Source: an uncultured Paracoccaceae bacterium (GTDB taxonomy: Bacteria > Pseudomonadota > Alphaproteobacteria > Rhodobacterales > Rhodobacteraceae). Taken from it: 64,000 nucleotides of DNA. Positions 52,242 through 61,726 of the stretch are shown one piece after another. The notes under the pieces are model-generated. The model had not been told where the DNA came from. It ran no database searches and worked only from the letters and a program-made list of their open reading frames with translations. The stretch is taken from contig CANLNT010000001.1 in the NCBI GenBank assembly GCA_947492825.1, forward strand, positions 186,001 through 250,000, read 5' to 3'. Every line of letters starts with the position of its first letter. Position 1 is the stretch's first letter. A program made the position numbers and the translations under genes.

Positions 52242-54754
52242 TCGCGCGCTCTGAGAACCTGCGCGGGTTTGGCGGACAGTGGCCGCGCGGCAAATCCCAG
52301 CCCGGCAAGGAGCGAGACAAGGATACCACCGCCGATGATCGACAAGGCATTTCCCCAGACAACGGTATAGTCATTTTCCATGATGAAAGTTTGTACTGCC
52401 CAGCCCCCTAGAATACCAGCCGCCAGCGCCACGACGCCCGCTGCAAGCCCCAGAAGTGCGGCGCGCAAGGCAAAACTGCTGATGATCCGCGACCGCGTGG
52501 CCCCGATGGTTTTTAGCACGGCGGCTTCAAATGTGCGGGCGTGTTCGCCCGCGGCGGCGGCCCCGATCAGAACCAGAAAGCCGGTCACAAGCGTCGCCAA
52601 AGCGCCATAGCGGGTTGCCGCAGAGATACCTTCGACCAAGGTTGCCACCTGCGCGATGGCGTCGCGGATACGGATTGCGGTAATGTTGGGATAGGCCGTG
52701 GCAAGGTCACGCAAGATCTGCGCTTCTGCCTCTTCCACGGCGTAGACGGTGCTGATCCAGCTGTGCGGGGCACCGGCAAGTGCGGCCTCGTTCATTGACA
52801 ACACAAAGCCGATGCCCGCGTCTTCCCATGTGACTTCGCGGAACGAGGCGACAGTGCCGGTGATGTTGCGGCCAAGGATGTTGACGGTCATTTCATCACC
52901 GATTTGCAGGCCAATTTCGGCGGCTTCCTCGGCGGAAAAGCTGATAAGCGGCGGGCCGGTGTAGTCTTCGGGCCACCATTCGCCTGCGGTGATCGTCGTG
53001 TTGTCGGGCAGGGTGCTGTCGTATGTGACACCCCTGTCGCCCTGCACGACCCAGTGGCCGTCCGCAAATTCATCCGCGGCGATGCCGTTGATCGCAGTGA
53101 TGATGCCGCGCAGCATGGGGGCGGCGTCAACGCGGCTGACGGCTGGGTCATTGTCCAGCCGGTCGCGGAAGCCTTCGATCTGGTTGGGCTGGATATCAAC
53201 AAAAAAGTAACTGGGCGCAACGTCTGGCAGTTCGTCGTTAAAGGCATTGCGCAGGTTGCCGTCGATTTGGCCAACGGCCGCCAGCACCGACAGGCCAAGG
53301 CCAAGCGAAAGGACGACGCTTGTCGCTTCGCCGCCGCGCGCACCAATGGCGCCAAGGGCCAACCGCAGGGCCGGACGGCCACGGGCGGAGTTGCGACTGC
53401 GGCGCGCAAGCCAGCGGATGGCAAGGGCCGCAAGGATCAAGATCGCAAGCGCGCCGGTGATCCCGCCCGCAGTCCACAGCGTCAGCCAGACCGTGCCGGA
53501 AAACCATGCGGCCAGCCCCAATAGCGTGGCAACCAGCGCCAGCGTGGCGACCAGATATGGCCAGCGCGGCAGGGCCGCACCACTGGCAAAGGCGTCGCGG
53601 AAAAGCGTGGCGGCGCGGATGTCATCGGTGCGTGCCAGTGGCCACAAGGTGAAGATCAACGCCGCTAACAGACCGTAAATTGCGGCCTCGGCCAAGGGGG
53701 CCGGATTGAAGGTAAAGTTGGCAGGCACAGGCAGCGACGCCTCGATCAGCGGGGCCAAAAGCACGGGGATGCCGCCACCAAGAAGCAGGCCGATCGTGAT
53801 CCCAAGAAGCGTGAGCGCGCCGATTTGCAAGAAGTACGTCAGGAAAATCGTGCGCCGGGTGGCCCCAAGCGTTTTCAGGGTCGCAATCGTACCTGTCTTA
53901 CCGGCCAGATAGGCGCGTACGGCAGCACTCACGCCGACACCGCCAACGGCCAGACCAGAGAGGCCCACAAGGATCAGGAAAGCGCCGATGCGGTCGATGA
54001 ACCTTTCTGTCCCGCCAGCCCCGCGTCTGCTGTCGCGCCAGCGCAGGCCTGCATCGGGCAGGGTTTCTTGTGCAAGCGCCTGCATCGCGTCAAGGTCGGC
54101 ATCGGGTGGCAGATCAAGGCGGTATTGGGTCTCAAACAGGGTGCCTTCGGCGATCAGCCCGGACTCGTCCAGATCAGCGGTGCGCACGATCGTGCGCGGA
54201 CCAAGGCCAAAACCGCCAGAGGCGTTGTCGGGGTAGCGTTGCAGGATCGCGCGCAACGTAAAATCGGTAGACCCAAGGCGGAAGGTATCACCCGGGGCAA
54301 GGCCAAGCCGGTCAGCCAGAACACGTTCCATCACGCCGCCCTTGTCGGCAAAGGCGTCGTGAAGGGGGATGTCAGGGTCAAGTTGAACCTGACCGATCAA
54401 GGGGTATTGTCTGTCGACGGCCATCACTTGTGTCAGGCCACGTTCGGCATCCGCGCCGTCACCGACAACGGCCATTGACCGAAAGTCGACCACTTCGGCA
54501 ATGTTGTCGGAAATGTCCTCAAAGAACGCCCGTTCGAGCGGGCTGGCAAAGCGGTAGGTAAACCGGGCCTCGACATCGCCGCCAAGCAGTTCCGCCCCCT
54601 TTTCGGTCAACCCCGCAGAAATGCCCGCGCGGACTGTCCCAACGGCTGCAATCGCGGCGACGCCGAGGGCCAGACAGGCGAGAAACACGCGAAAGCCGCG
54701 CAGGCCGCCGCGCAATTCGCGTCGTGCAAAGGTGGCGGCGAGACGCAGACTCAT
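52238..54754 (-). CDS. ybbP: YbbP-like ABC transporter permease
   Basis: An 838-aa FtsX-type permease. It has an N-terminal span, a large periplasmic domain, a first FtsX block (LVGLSGLAVGGVGVSAAVRAYL to about 390), more spans, a second periplasmic domain and a second FtsX block near the C-terminus (VLKTIGATRSRIISSFALRA). It works with the YbbA-type ATPase as in Escherichia coli tesA-ybbA-ybbP, probably extracting envelope lipid or lipoprotein-like cargo. The ATG at 54754 overlaps the ATPase stop (ATGA). Confidence 0.9.
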   Translation of the reverse strand: MSLRLAATFARRELRGGLRGFRVFLACLALGVAAIAAVGTVRAGISAGLTEKGAELLGGDVEARFTYRFASPLERAFFEDISDNIAEVVDFRSMAVVGDGADAERGLTQVMAVDRQYPLIGQVQLDPDIPLHDAFADKGGVMERVLADRLGLAPGDTFRLGSTDFTLRAILQRYPDNASGGFGLGPRTIVRTADLDESGLIAEGTLFETQYRLDLPPDADLDAMQALAQETLPDAGLRWRDSRRGAGGTERFIDRIGAFLILVGLSGLAVGGVGVSAAVRAYLAGKTGTIATLKTLGATRRTIFLTYFLQIGALTLLGITIGLLLGGGIPVLLAPLIEASLPVPANFTFNPAPLAEAAIYGLLAALIFTLWPLARTDDIRAATLFRDAFASGAALPRWPYLVATLALVATLLGLAAWFSGTVWLTLWTAGGITGALAILILAALAIRWLARRSRNSARGRPALRLALGAIGARGGEATSVVLSLGLGLSVLAAVGQIDGNLRNAFNDELPDVAPSYFFVDIQPNQIEGFRDRLDNDPAVSRVDAAPMLRGIITAINGIAADEFADGHWVVQGDRGVTYDSTLPDNTTITAGEWWPEDYTGPPLISFSAEEAAEIGLQIGDEMTVNILGRNITGTVASFREVTWEDAGIGFVLSMNEAALAGAPHSWISTVYAVEEAEAQILRDLATAYPNITAIRIRDAIAQVATLVEGISAATRYGALATLVTGFLVLIGAAAAGEHARTFEAAVLKTIGATRSRIISSFALRAALLGLAAGVVALAAGILGGWAVQTFIMENDYTVVWGNALSIIGGGILVSLLAGLGFAARPLSAKPAQVLRARE

Positions 54755-55437
54755 GCCGCTTGCCGAGCGGTGTCGATGCGGCCATCGCGCAGCGGGATCA
54801 CGCGGTCGCAACGGGCGGCAAGCTCTCGGCTGTGGGTGACCATCACCAGCGTCGCACCATGGCGGTCGCGCAGATCGAACAACAGCTGCATGATGGCTTG
54901 GCCGTTGGTTTCATCCAGATTGCCGGTAGGCTCATCCGCCAACAGAATCTTCGGGCGTGGGGCAGAGGCGCGGGCGAGGGCAACGCGCTGCTGCTCACCC
55001 CCCGACATTTGACTAGGGTAATGGTCGGCGCGGTCTGCCAGCCCCACGGCGTCCAGTTCTGCCGCCGCGCGATCAAAGGCATCGCGGTGCCCGGCCAATT
55101 CAAGCGGGGTTGCCACGTTTTCCAAAGCGGTCATGGTAGGGATCAGGTGGAAAGACTGAAACACCACCCCCATATTATCCCTGCGAAAGCGGGCAAGCTG
55201 GTCTTCGTTCATTGTGGTCAGGTCCTGACCAAGGGCGGCAACAGCCCCCGCGGTGGCAGTTTCCAGACCGCCCATCAGCATCAGGAGAGACGATTTGCCC
55301 GACCCACTTGGCCCCACCAACCCCAGCGTTTCGCCCTTGGACACATCCAGTGAGATGTCGTGCAGGATGTCGACCCGACCCGCGTTGCCCATCAGGGACA
55401 ATGAGGCATCGGTCAGCGAGAGGACGGGTTCAGTCAT
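54751..55437 (-). CDS. ybbA: YbbA-like ABC transporter ATP-binding protein
   Basis: A 228-aa LolD/MacB-type ATPase: Walker A GPSGSGKSSLLMLMGG at about 42-57, Q-loop VVFQSFHLIPTMT, signature MSGGEQQRVALARA, Walker B ILLADEPTGNLD and switch THSRE. It drives the ybbP permease. It is divergent from tesA, matching the conserved E. coli order. Confidence 0.94.
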   Translation of the reverse strand: MTEPVLSLTDASLSLMGNAGRVDILHDISLDVSKGETLGLVGPSGSGKSSLLMLMGGLETATAGAVAALGQDLTTMNEDQLARFRRDNMGVVFQSFHLIPTMTALENVATPLELAGHRDAFDRAAAELDAVGLADRADHYPSQMSGGEQQRVALARASAPRPKILLADEPTGNLDETNGQAIMQLLFDLRDRHGATLVMVTHSRELAARCDRVIPLRDGRIDTARQAA

Positions 55438-55465
55438 TTACGGGGCCTTTGCGCGAGTTCTGTCC

Positions 55466-56113
55466 TTGGGATATGGGGCCAAATGCGCATTTCTCAACAT
55501 CAGTATGATGACAATTGCCGCAACTTCGGCGCAGGCGGAACCTGTCGTCGTCGCCGCATTGGGCGATAGCCTGACAGCGGGCTATGGACTGGATACCGCA
55601 GACGGGTTGGTCCCGCAGTTGCAGCGTTGGCTGGACGCGCAGGGCGCAGAGGTCACGGTGATCAATGCAGGGCTGTCGGGCGACACCACGGCGGGCGGGC
55701 TCGCGCGGGTTGACTGGACGCTGACCGACGACGTTGATGGCATGATCGTCGCACTGGGGGCCAACGACTATCTGCGGGGTCTGCCGCCGACCCTCGTGCG
55801 GGACAATCTGGATGGCATTCTGGCCGCAGCAAAGGCTAAGGGTGTCGCAACACTGTTGGTCGGGCTGGACGTTGGTGCGAACTATGGCGCTGATTACAAA
55901 GCGGAATTTGACGCAATATACCCTGACCTGTCAAAGACTCATGACGTACCCTTGGTGCCGTCCTTTTTCGCCGCGCTGATTGAAGAGGCCGGGCAAGAGG
56001 GCTTGTTGGGCTATCTGCAAGGCGACGGCCTGCACCCTACGGCAGAGGGGATCGCGGTCATTGTCGCGGCACTGGGCCCGGCCGTGTTGGATTTCGCGGA
56101 AGGGATCGAGTGA
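55466..56113 (+). CDS. tesA: SGNH lysophospholipase/arylesterase TesA
   Basis: A secreted GDSL esterase. The catalytic Ser sits in ALGDSLTAG (block I), with NAGLSGDTTAGG (block II), VALGANDYLRGL (block III) and DGLHPTAEG (block V with Asp and His). The signal peptide seems to end AQA before EP. To have a full signal peptide the start must be upstream of the two ATGs at 55505/55508; TTG at 55466 gives a 24-residue signal and is my choice, though uncertain. Divergent to ybbA, as usual. Confidence 0.85.
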   Translation: MGYGAKCAFLNISMMTIAATSAQAEPVVVAALGDSLTAGYGLDTADGLVPQLQRWLDAQGAEVTVINAGLSGDTTAGGLARVDWTLTDDVDGMIVALGANDYLRGLPPTLVRDNLDGILAAAKAKGVATLLVGLDVGANYGADYKAEFDAIYPDLSKTHDVPLVPSFFAALIEEAGQEGLLGYLQGDGLHPTAEGIAVIVAALGPAVLDFAEGIE

Positions 56114-56701
56114 ATGCCGGGGCGGCTGTTCCTGTCGTCTGATCCCGGATTGGGGCTGGATGCGGATGGCCCGCGCTTCAACATGGCACCGGGGGAAGAG
56201 TTGCAGGTGCTGACAGCGCAAGGGGCTGCGCGGATGCGCTGGGGGATGATCCCGGTGGGGCGCGTGAACGCGCGGGGCCGTCCGGTGATGGAAACGATCA
56301 TCAATGCGCGGTCGGAAACCGTGTTTGACAAATCCGCCTTTGACGGGGTGCGCCGCGCGGTTGTGCCGGTGGACGGTTGGTACGAATGGACGGGCGAGAA
56401 GCGGCGCAAGACAGCGTGGCGCATTGCGCGCACAGACGGCGCCTTGATCTGGTTTGCAGCGATCTATGACGTCTGGACAGCCCCTGGTGGCACACAGCTG
56501 CCGCAAGTGGCGACGGTCACTTGCGCACCGTCGGCGGATGTCCGCGACATTCATCACCGGATGGGTGTGATCCTGGAAAAAGACCAGATTTCAACGTGGT
56601 TGGGCGAGGATGAGGCGCCAGCACGAGCCCTGATGGTGCCGTTTCGCGATGGCGGGCTGGTGGTTTCCGAGGCGTCAGATGTGGACTGGACCGCACCTTA
56701 G
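56114..56701 (+). CDS. SRAP/YedK-family protein with Pro in place of the catalytic Cys2
   Basis: A 195-aa member of the family (YedK/HMCES) that caps abasic sites in single-stranded DNA by crosslinking through Cys2. Here the start reads MPGRLFLSSD, with Pro where Cys belongs; other active-site residues are present, the Asn and Glu in INARSET and the His in IHHRMGVIL. The start is fixed, immediately after the tesA stop. If Met is removed, Pro becomes the N-terminal amine. The consequence is unknown; crosslinking by a Schiff base is possible in principle. Confidence 0.85.
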   Translation: MPGRLFLSSDPGLGLDADGPRFNMAPGEELQVLTAQGAARMRWGMIPVGRVNARGRPVMETIINARSETVFDKSAFDGVRRAVVPVDGWYEWTGEKRRKTAWRIARTDGALIWFAAIYDVWTAPGGTQLPQVATVTCAPSADVRDIHHRMGVILEKDQISTWLGEDEAPARALMVPFRDGGLVVSEASDVDWTAP

Positions 56702-56740
56702 GGTAGGGTGGTGGTGGGACAACGAAAAAAGGAAACAGCC

Positions 56741-56944
56741 ATGTCTGTCGCAAAAGTCACGGAAATCATCAGCGAATCCAGCAAGTCGTTTGACGACGCG
56801 GTCGAAAACGGCATCAAGCGCGCATCAAAGACATTGAAGGGGATCAAGGGGGCCTGGGTCGCGGACCAGAAAGTGACCGTCGACGACGGCAAGATCACCA
56901 GCTACCGAGTGGTGCTGAAAGTGACCTTTGTCCTTGCGGATTGA
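56741..56944 (+). CDS. Dodecin family protein
   Basis: A 67-aa protein that would form a flavin-storing dodecamer. Signature: SVAKVTEIISESSKSFDDAV, then LKGIKGAWVADQKVTVDDGK and a Val-rich last strand RVVLKVTFVL. The flavin-stacking Trp is in GAWVADQ. GGAAA lies 10 bases upstream of the ATG. It converges on the cold-shock gene and shares its terminator. Confidence 0.93.
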   Translation: MSVAKVTEIISESSKSFDDAVENGIKRASKTLKGIKGAWVADQKVTVDDGKITSYRVVLKVTFVLAD

Positions 56945-56948
56945 ATTG

Positions 56949-56976
56949 AAAAGGGCGCCCGTTGGGGCGCCCTTTT
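56949..56976. terminator. Bidirectional terminator of dodecin and csp genes
   Basis: AAAAGGGCGCCC (56949-56960), loop GTTG, GGGCGCCCTTTT (56965-56976): perfect 12-bp complementarity, A-run on one side and T-run on the other. It sits between the convergent stop codons (56944 and 56980), so each strand reads a GC stem followed by U residues. Confidence 0.92.
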
Positions 56977-56979
56977 GCG

Positions 56980-57189
56980 TTAGTCGGCGAGGGTCAGATT
57001 GATCGCGCTTTCGCGGCCATCGCGCCCGGCTTCGATGTCGAAGTTGACCTTCTGGTCGTCCTTCAAACCGGTCAGACCGGACCGCTCAACAGCCGAAATA
57101 TGAACAAATACGTCCTTGCTGCCACCGTCGGGTGCAATAAATCCGTAACCTTTTGTGGTGTTAAACCACTTGACAGTGCCTGAGGCCAT
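56980..57189 (-). CDS. Cold-shock domain protein
   Basis: A 69-aa CSD protein, [20 protein letters not shown] with RNP1 KGYGFIAP and RNP2 VFVHISAV. It binds single-stranded RNA/DNA as an RNA chaperone. RBS AGGAGA lies 6 bases before the ATG at 57189. The G/C-rich palindromic leader to about 57300 may be a cold-responsive 5' region, unproven. Confidence 0.96.
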   Translation of the reverse strand: MASGTVKWFNTTKGYGFIAPDGGSKDVFVHISAVERSGLTGLKDDQKVNFDIEAGRDGRESAINLTLAD

Positions 57190-57468
57190 GTCGTTTCTCC
57201 TGATTTTCCGCTCGCGGGAGTGCAGCGGGACGGCTCGTCATTGCTGGATCGAAGGACTGGGCCGTTCTCAGGTGCAGTGGTCGATAGAAGTAACGTAGCC
57301 CGCTAAGTATGATCTCCTGCGGGGTAAAAGCAAGGCGATCGCAAATAATCTGCGTTTTCAGCAGTTTGTCGCCAGACTATGTGTCAAGTTTGCTGCAAAA
57401 ATGGATGCGAATCTACTGTAAATCCGTGGATTTTGCACGAAGTAAGGTGTGGCGGGCCGCTCAGACGC

Positions 57469-57651
57469 TCAAGATCGGGGCGGTTCTGCTACGGCCGGGG
57501 CCATGACGCCGAATGTTGCATGCAAAAGCGGTGCCGCAGTGCCGGTGATCCAATAAACCAAGGCCGCCTCACCCCAAGTGATGTCACCAAAAAGAGCGCA
57601 GCACAAAGCGCTGAACAATCCGATTGTGCCGCCGAAAAGAACCAATCCCAT
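57469..57651 (-). CDS. Small membrane protein, unrecognised
   Basis: A 60-aa frame, MGLVLFGGTIGLFSALCCAL, then a second hydrophobic segment ALVYWITGTAAPLLHATFG. Two short spans and a Pro/Ala tail suggest a small inner-membrane protein. No strong ribosome-binding site. It lies before the 118-aa membrane gene's end on the same strand, 122 bases downstream of it. Could be spurious. Confidence 0.4.
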   Translation of the reverse strand: MGLVLFGGTIGLFSALCCALFGDITWGEAALVYWITGTAAPLLHATFGVMAPAVAEPPRS

Positions 57652-57773
57652 GTTATGCCTACGTGGTTGCGGGAATGCGGTGCATTCTGCACTGCGGTCC
57701 CTGACCTGTTGGCGAGGAATTTGGCAGGAAATGGTGAGGAAAAGGTGAAGCGTATAAGGAAAAACTGTGGTAA

Positions 57774-58130
57774 TCAGCGTGCGCTCATCATCCGGGCGAT
57801 GCTTGCCACAAGGGCGGTCAGGGCTGCGCATGTGGCGATCCAGCCAAAGAACCACGCCTGACCCGCCAGCGCGTTTTCAGCAAAGGACGCAGCAAAGATT
57901 GCCTTACCCTGTACAGCAGCGACAAGGGCCAGCGCGGCAAGGACCACGCTGATCAGGATCTGCTGTATCGGCGAAAGGAATTTGCTGATCACAAAGGCCA
58001 AAAGGCCAATGGGCGCGCCGATCCAGATCACCTTGGCAGCCCAGAACGGATGCGCGCCCGCTGCAAGTGGCAAGTCAAACAGCCACAGCATGGCCGCAAA
58101 TACGGCCCCGGCGATAACCCCTTGGATCAC
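57774..58130 (-). CDS. Four-span membrane protein coupled to ettA
   Basis: A 118-aa membrane protein with four apparent spans (IAGAVFAAMLWLFDLPLAAG, VIWIGAPIGLLAFVISKF, ILISVVLAALALVAAV and FFGWIATCAALTALVASI). It begins with GTG inside the ettA stop (GTGA), so it is translated after ettA. No family recognised. Its position after ettA is probably a local roseobacter arrangement. Confidence 0.7.
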   Translation of the reverse strand: MIQGVIAGAVFAAMLWLFDLPLAAGAHPFWAAKVIWIGAPIGLLAFVISKFLSPIQQILISVVLAALALVAAVQGKAIFAASFAENALAGQAWFFGWIATCAALTALVASIARMMSAR

Positions 58131-59782
58131 CGCACAAACTTTTTATGTTTCATGCGCTTTGGTTCCATCGCGTCGGCGCCAAGGCGGCTTTTCTTGTCTT
58201 CTTCGTAGTCCTCAAAATTGCCCTGGAACCATTCGACATGCGCGTCGCCTTCGAAGGCAAGAATGTGCGTGCAGATCCGGTCGAGGAAAAAGCGGTCGTG
58301 GCTGATGACCACGGCACAACCCGCAAAGCTGGACAACGCGTCTTCGAGTGCGCGCAGTGTTTCAACGTCAAGATCGTTTGTCGGTTCGTCAAGCAGCAGA
58401 ACGTTGCCGCCGGATTTCAATAACTTTGCCATATGGACGCGGTTGCGTTCGCCACCTGACAAAAGCCCGACCTTTTTCTGCTGGTCGCCACCTTTGAAGT
58501 TAAAGGCAGAGCAATAGGCGCGGCTGTTCATGCTGGCGTCGCCCAATTCGATAATCTCAGCGCCGCCGGTGATCTCTTCCCAGACGGTCGCATCTGGGTT
58601 CAGGGCATCGCGGGACTGGTCGACATAGGCCAGCTTGACCGTGTCACCATAGCCAACGGTGCCCTCATCAGGTTCGGTTTGGCCGGTTAACATGCTGAAA
58701 AGCGTAGATTTACCTGCGCCGTTAGGCCCAATCACACCGACAATACCGCCCGGCGGCAGGTCAAATGTCAAATCCTCGATCAACAACTTATCGCCCATCG
58801 CCTTTTTCAGGTTCGCGACTTCGATCACCTTTGAGCCAAGACGCGGACCGTTGGGAATGATGATCTGAGCGCGACCGACTTTGTCGCGTTCGGATTGGCT
58901 GGCCAGTTCGTTGTAGGCCTGTATCCGTGCTTTCGATTTCGCCTGCCGGGCCTTGGCACCTTGGCGCATCCACTCCAACTCGCGCTCCAGCGTGCGCTGC
59001 TTGGACTTGTCCTCTTTGGCTTCTTTTTCCAGCCGCTTTGCCTTCGCCTCCAACCAGCTGGAATAGTTCCCTTCGTGCGGGATGCCCGACCCGCGGTCGA
59101 GTTCCAGGATCCAACCGGTGATCGCGTCCAGGAAATAACGATCGTGGGTCACGATCAGGATTGTGCCTTTGTAATCAATCAGGTGCTGTTGCAGCCAAGC
59201 GATGGTTTCGGCGTCCAGATGGTTGGTCGGTTCGTCAAGCAAAAGCATGTCCGGCGCTTCAAGCAACAATTTGCACAAGGCAACCCGCCGCTTTTCACCA
59301 CCCGAAAGCGTGTCCACAGACGCGTCGTCGGGGGGGCAGCGCAATGCCTCCATGCTGACGTCGATTTGTGCGTCGAGGTCCCAAAGGTTCTGGGCGTCAA
59401 TCTCATCCTGAAGCTTCGCCATCTCGTCGGCGGTTTCTTCGGAGTAATTCATCGCCAGTTCATTGTAGCGGTCCAAGATGCCCTTCTTTTCGGCCACGCC
59501 CAACATGACGTTTTCGCGCACGCTTAGCGCAGGGTCGAGTTCGGGTTCCTGTGGCAAATAGCCGACACGGGCCCCTTCGGCGGCCCATGCCTCACCGGCG
59601 AAATCCTTATCCTGGCCGGCCATAATCCGCATCAGTGTGGATTTACCGGTGCCGTTCACGCCCACAACGCCAATCTTGACGCCGGGCAGAAAGTTCAGGC
59701 GAATGTTTTCAAAGACTTTCTTGCCACCAGGATAGGTCTTGGAAACGCCATCCATGAAATAGACGAATTGATAGCTGGCCAT
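58127..59782 (-). CDS. ettA: Energy-dependent translational throttle protein EttA
   Basis: A 551-aa ABC-F protein that binds the ribosomal E site and gates elongation by ADP/ATP ratio. Two ATPase domains: Walker A GVNGTGKSTLMRIM near 40 and GPNGAGKSTLFSML near 355, signatures LSGGEKRRVALC and LSGGERNRVHMA, Walker B DEPTNHLD and DEPTNDLD. The charged linker (about 245-300, LEKEAKEDKSKQRTLEREL) is the P-site tRNA-interaction motif. Length and start are standard. Confidence 0.96.
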   Translation of the reverse strand: MASYQFVYFMDGVSKTYPGGKKVFENIRLNFLPGVKIGVVGVNGTGKSTLMRIMAGQDKDFAGEAWAAEGARVGYLPQEPELDPALSVRENVMLGVAEKKGILDRYNELAMNYSEETADEMAKLQDEIDAQNLWDLDAQIDVSMEALRCPPDDASVDTLSGGEKRRVALCKLLLEAPDMLLLDEPTNHLDAETIAWLQQHLIDYKGTILIVTHDRYFLDAITGWILELDRGSGIPHEGNYSSWLEAKAKRLEKEAKEDKSKQRTLERELEWMRQGAKARQAKSKARIQAYNELASQSERDKVGRAQIIIPNGPRLGSKVIEVANLKKAMGDKLLIEDLTFDLPPGGIVGVIGPNGAGKSTLFSMLTGQTEPDEGTVGYGDTVKLAYVDQSRDALNPDATVWEEITGGAEIIELGDASMNSRAYCSAFNFKGGDQQKKVGLLSGGERNRVHMAKLLKSGGNVLLLDEPTNDLDVETLRALEDALSSFAGCAVVISHDRFFLDRICTHILAFEGDAHVEWFQGNFEDYEEDKKSRLGADAMEPKRMKHKKFVR

Positions 59783-59815
59783 GTGCGACGCTCACTTTGC
59801 AAAAGATGTTAGCGT

Positions 59816-61726
59816 CTAGATAGCGATGCGTTGGTCCGGGGGCAATTGCCGATGCAGGATGGTGGCCGCGCCATCAGCGGCTTGGTGCGCGCGCAGCCAA
59901 TCCACGATCTCGGCGGCCGGAATTGGTGGCGCGATCCAGTTGCCTTGTGCAAATTTGGCGCCGGTCCGGCCAAGTGCGTCAAAGCCCTCTTGCGTTTCAA
60001 TGCCCATGACGATGCCGGACAGAGACATGTCGGCAGCGAGTTCATTGATCATTCGCAGCGCCTTTTGGGCATTCGTGTCACGCGACAAATCATCGGTCAG
60101 TTGCCGCGCCGTTTTGAACCCTGACATGTTGAGCGCGCCAATTTGCAAAAGACCCGCAAAGCCAGCGCCGAAGCTGTCGAGGATAGTGGCAAAGTTGTTG
60201 TCATGCAGGGATTCAATGACCGACAGTTTGGCGGTATCCCCAGCAAGGGCGTCAAATACCAGCGTCTGCGGCAGTTCGATGCGCAATTGCTGCTGATCGG
60301 CCCCGGTGCGACGCAAGGCGGTGCCAAGATCCGCCATAAAGTCGGTGTGGGCAAAGAAATCCTCTGATGCGTTAAAGCCGGTGATGATGTGCTCAAATCC
60401 TTCGGTCGTCAGACGCGCTTGCATCGTCGCCGCGGCGGTCAGGGCAGCAGCGTCAATCTGGGCAAGGTTGCCCATGTCCTTGGCCATCCCCAGGAAATCG
60501 TCGGGAAGGTGGGTCACTCCGTCCTCATCTGTCCAGCGCGCCAACGCTTCGAGCGAGCAGATGCGGCCAGTTGCGATATCGATAGTGGGCTGAAAATCAA
60601 AGGAAATTTGGTCATTCAAGATTGCGCGCTGCAATTCATCAGACCGACGTGATTTGCGCTGCACGGATTTGTGCAGGGTGGCGTCATAAACGGCAACATG
60701 TCCGCGTCCGGCGCGCTTAACCTCATAAAGGGCAAGGTCGGCTTTTTTCAGCAGATCATCAACGGAAGACGCGTCAGGTTCTGACATGGCCGCGCCAATG
60801 CTGATCGAAGGCACGATAGTGTTCCCTTCAAACGTCAATGGCGTGCGCACGCTGTCAACCAAGGCAACGCCCAGCTTCCTGAGCTCTTCAATTGAGCTGA
60901 GTTGCGTGCAGACTGCGACAAATTCATCGCCGCCCATCCGCGCCAGCAGATCGGTTTTGCGCAAAGTACGCGAGATCTGATCCGTGATGTGACGCAACAC
61001 GGCGTCACCGGCAGAGTGCCCATAGGTGTCGTTGACGTCTTTGAACTTATCAAGGTCGATCTGCAAAAGCCCGATGCGCGCCCCGTTGCCCTTGGCTTGC
61101 GTCAGGGCATCGTTGGTAAATTGCATCATGTGGGGTCGGTTTGCGGCACCGGTCAGATCATCATGGGCGGCCACATGGGCCAGCTTGGCTGATTGCTTGC
61201 GCAAGGCTTCTTCGCGGTCAACCTCTGCGCTGACATCGCGGCACACCAAAATAACGTATTCGCCATCGTCGTCGTCTTGATGAAACGACACCCTGATCTG
61301 GTTCCAAAACTCCTGCCCATCCTTGCGGACATTGCGATAAAGCGACAGCCGACCCCAGTTGGGATCATCCCGGCGATAGCGAAAATTGCGGATCGTTTCA
61401 TCGGATGGCTTGTCGCCCGGACGCATGGCGTATTCCATCGGATTGCGCCCCACAACCTCGTGCGCGTTGTAGCCCATGATCTTGCAATAGGCCGGATTGA
61501 CCCAAAGGATCCGCCCATCAAGCCCCTGCACGACCAAGCCATCATCTGTGTTGGAACAGGCGATCCGAAAAAATGAAGCCTCGCGCCGATCTTTTGCCGC
61601 GGTGGATTCCACCTTGGTCAGCGTCGTTTCAAGGGCTGTAACCTTTTGCCGTGACCGCCAAGCAAACACCAGCAGACCCGCGCAGGCGGTCAGCAATGCA
61701 GCGATGATCAGGGGTGATGCGGTCAT
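59816..61726 (-). CDS. PAS-GGDEF-EAL protein with a degenerate EAL domain
   Basis: A 636-aa membrane-anchored signalling protein. Span at 5-22, PAS domain about 50-165 (DGLVVQGLDGRILWVNPAYC), GGDEF domain about 185-345 with intact active site MGGDEF, so a likely diguanylate cyclase. The EAL domain (about 365-620) has EALARW and keeps Asn, Lys and Gln ligands, but the DD motif reads LDSFGAG and the base Glu of xEGVE is Met in MGIETQEG. It is probably a dead phosphodiesterase that may bind c-di-GMP or partners. Confidence 0.93.
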   Translation of the reverse strand: MTASPLIIAALLTACAGLLVFAWRSRQKVTALETTLTKVESTAAKDRREASFFRIACSNTDDGLVVQGLDGRILWVNPAYCKIMGYNAHEVVGRNPMEYAMRPGDKPSDETIRNFRYRRDDPNWGRLSLYRNVRKDGQEFWNQIRVSFHQDDDDGEYVILVCRDVSAEVDREEALRKQSAKLAHVAAHDDLTGAANRPHMMQFTNDALTQAKGNGARIGLLQIDLDKFKDVNDTYGHSAGDAVLRHITDQISRTLRKTDLLARMGGDEFVAVCTQLSSIEELRKLGVALVDSVRTPLTFEGNTIVPSISIGAAMSEPDASSVDDLLKKADLALYEVKRAGRGHVAVYDATLHKSVQRKSRRSDELQRAILNDQISFDFQPTIDIATGRICSLEALARWTDEDGVTHLPDDFLGMAKDMGNLAQIDAAALTAAATMQARLTTEGFEHIITGFNASEDFFAHTDFMADLGTALRRTGADQQQLRIELPQTLVFDALAGDTAKLSVIESLHDNNFATILDSFGAGFAGLLQIGALNMSGFKTARQLTDDLSRDTNAQKALRMINELAADMSLSGIVMGIETQEGFDALGRTGAKFAQGNWIAPPIPAAEIVDWLRAHQAADGAATILHRQLPPDQRIAI

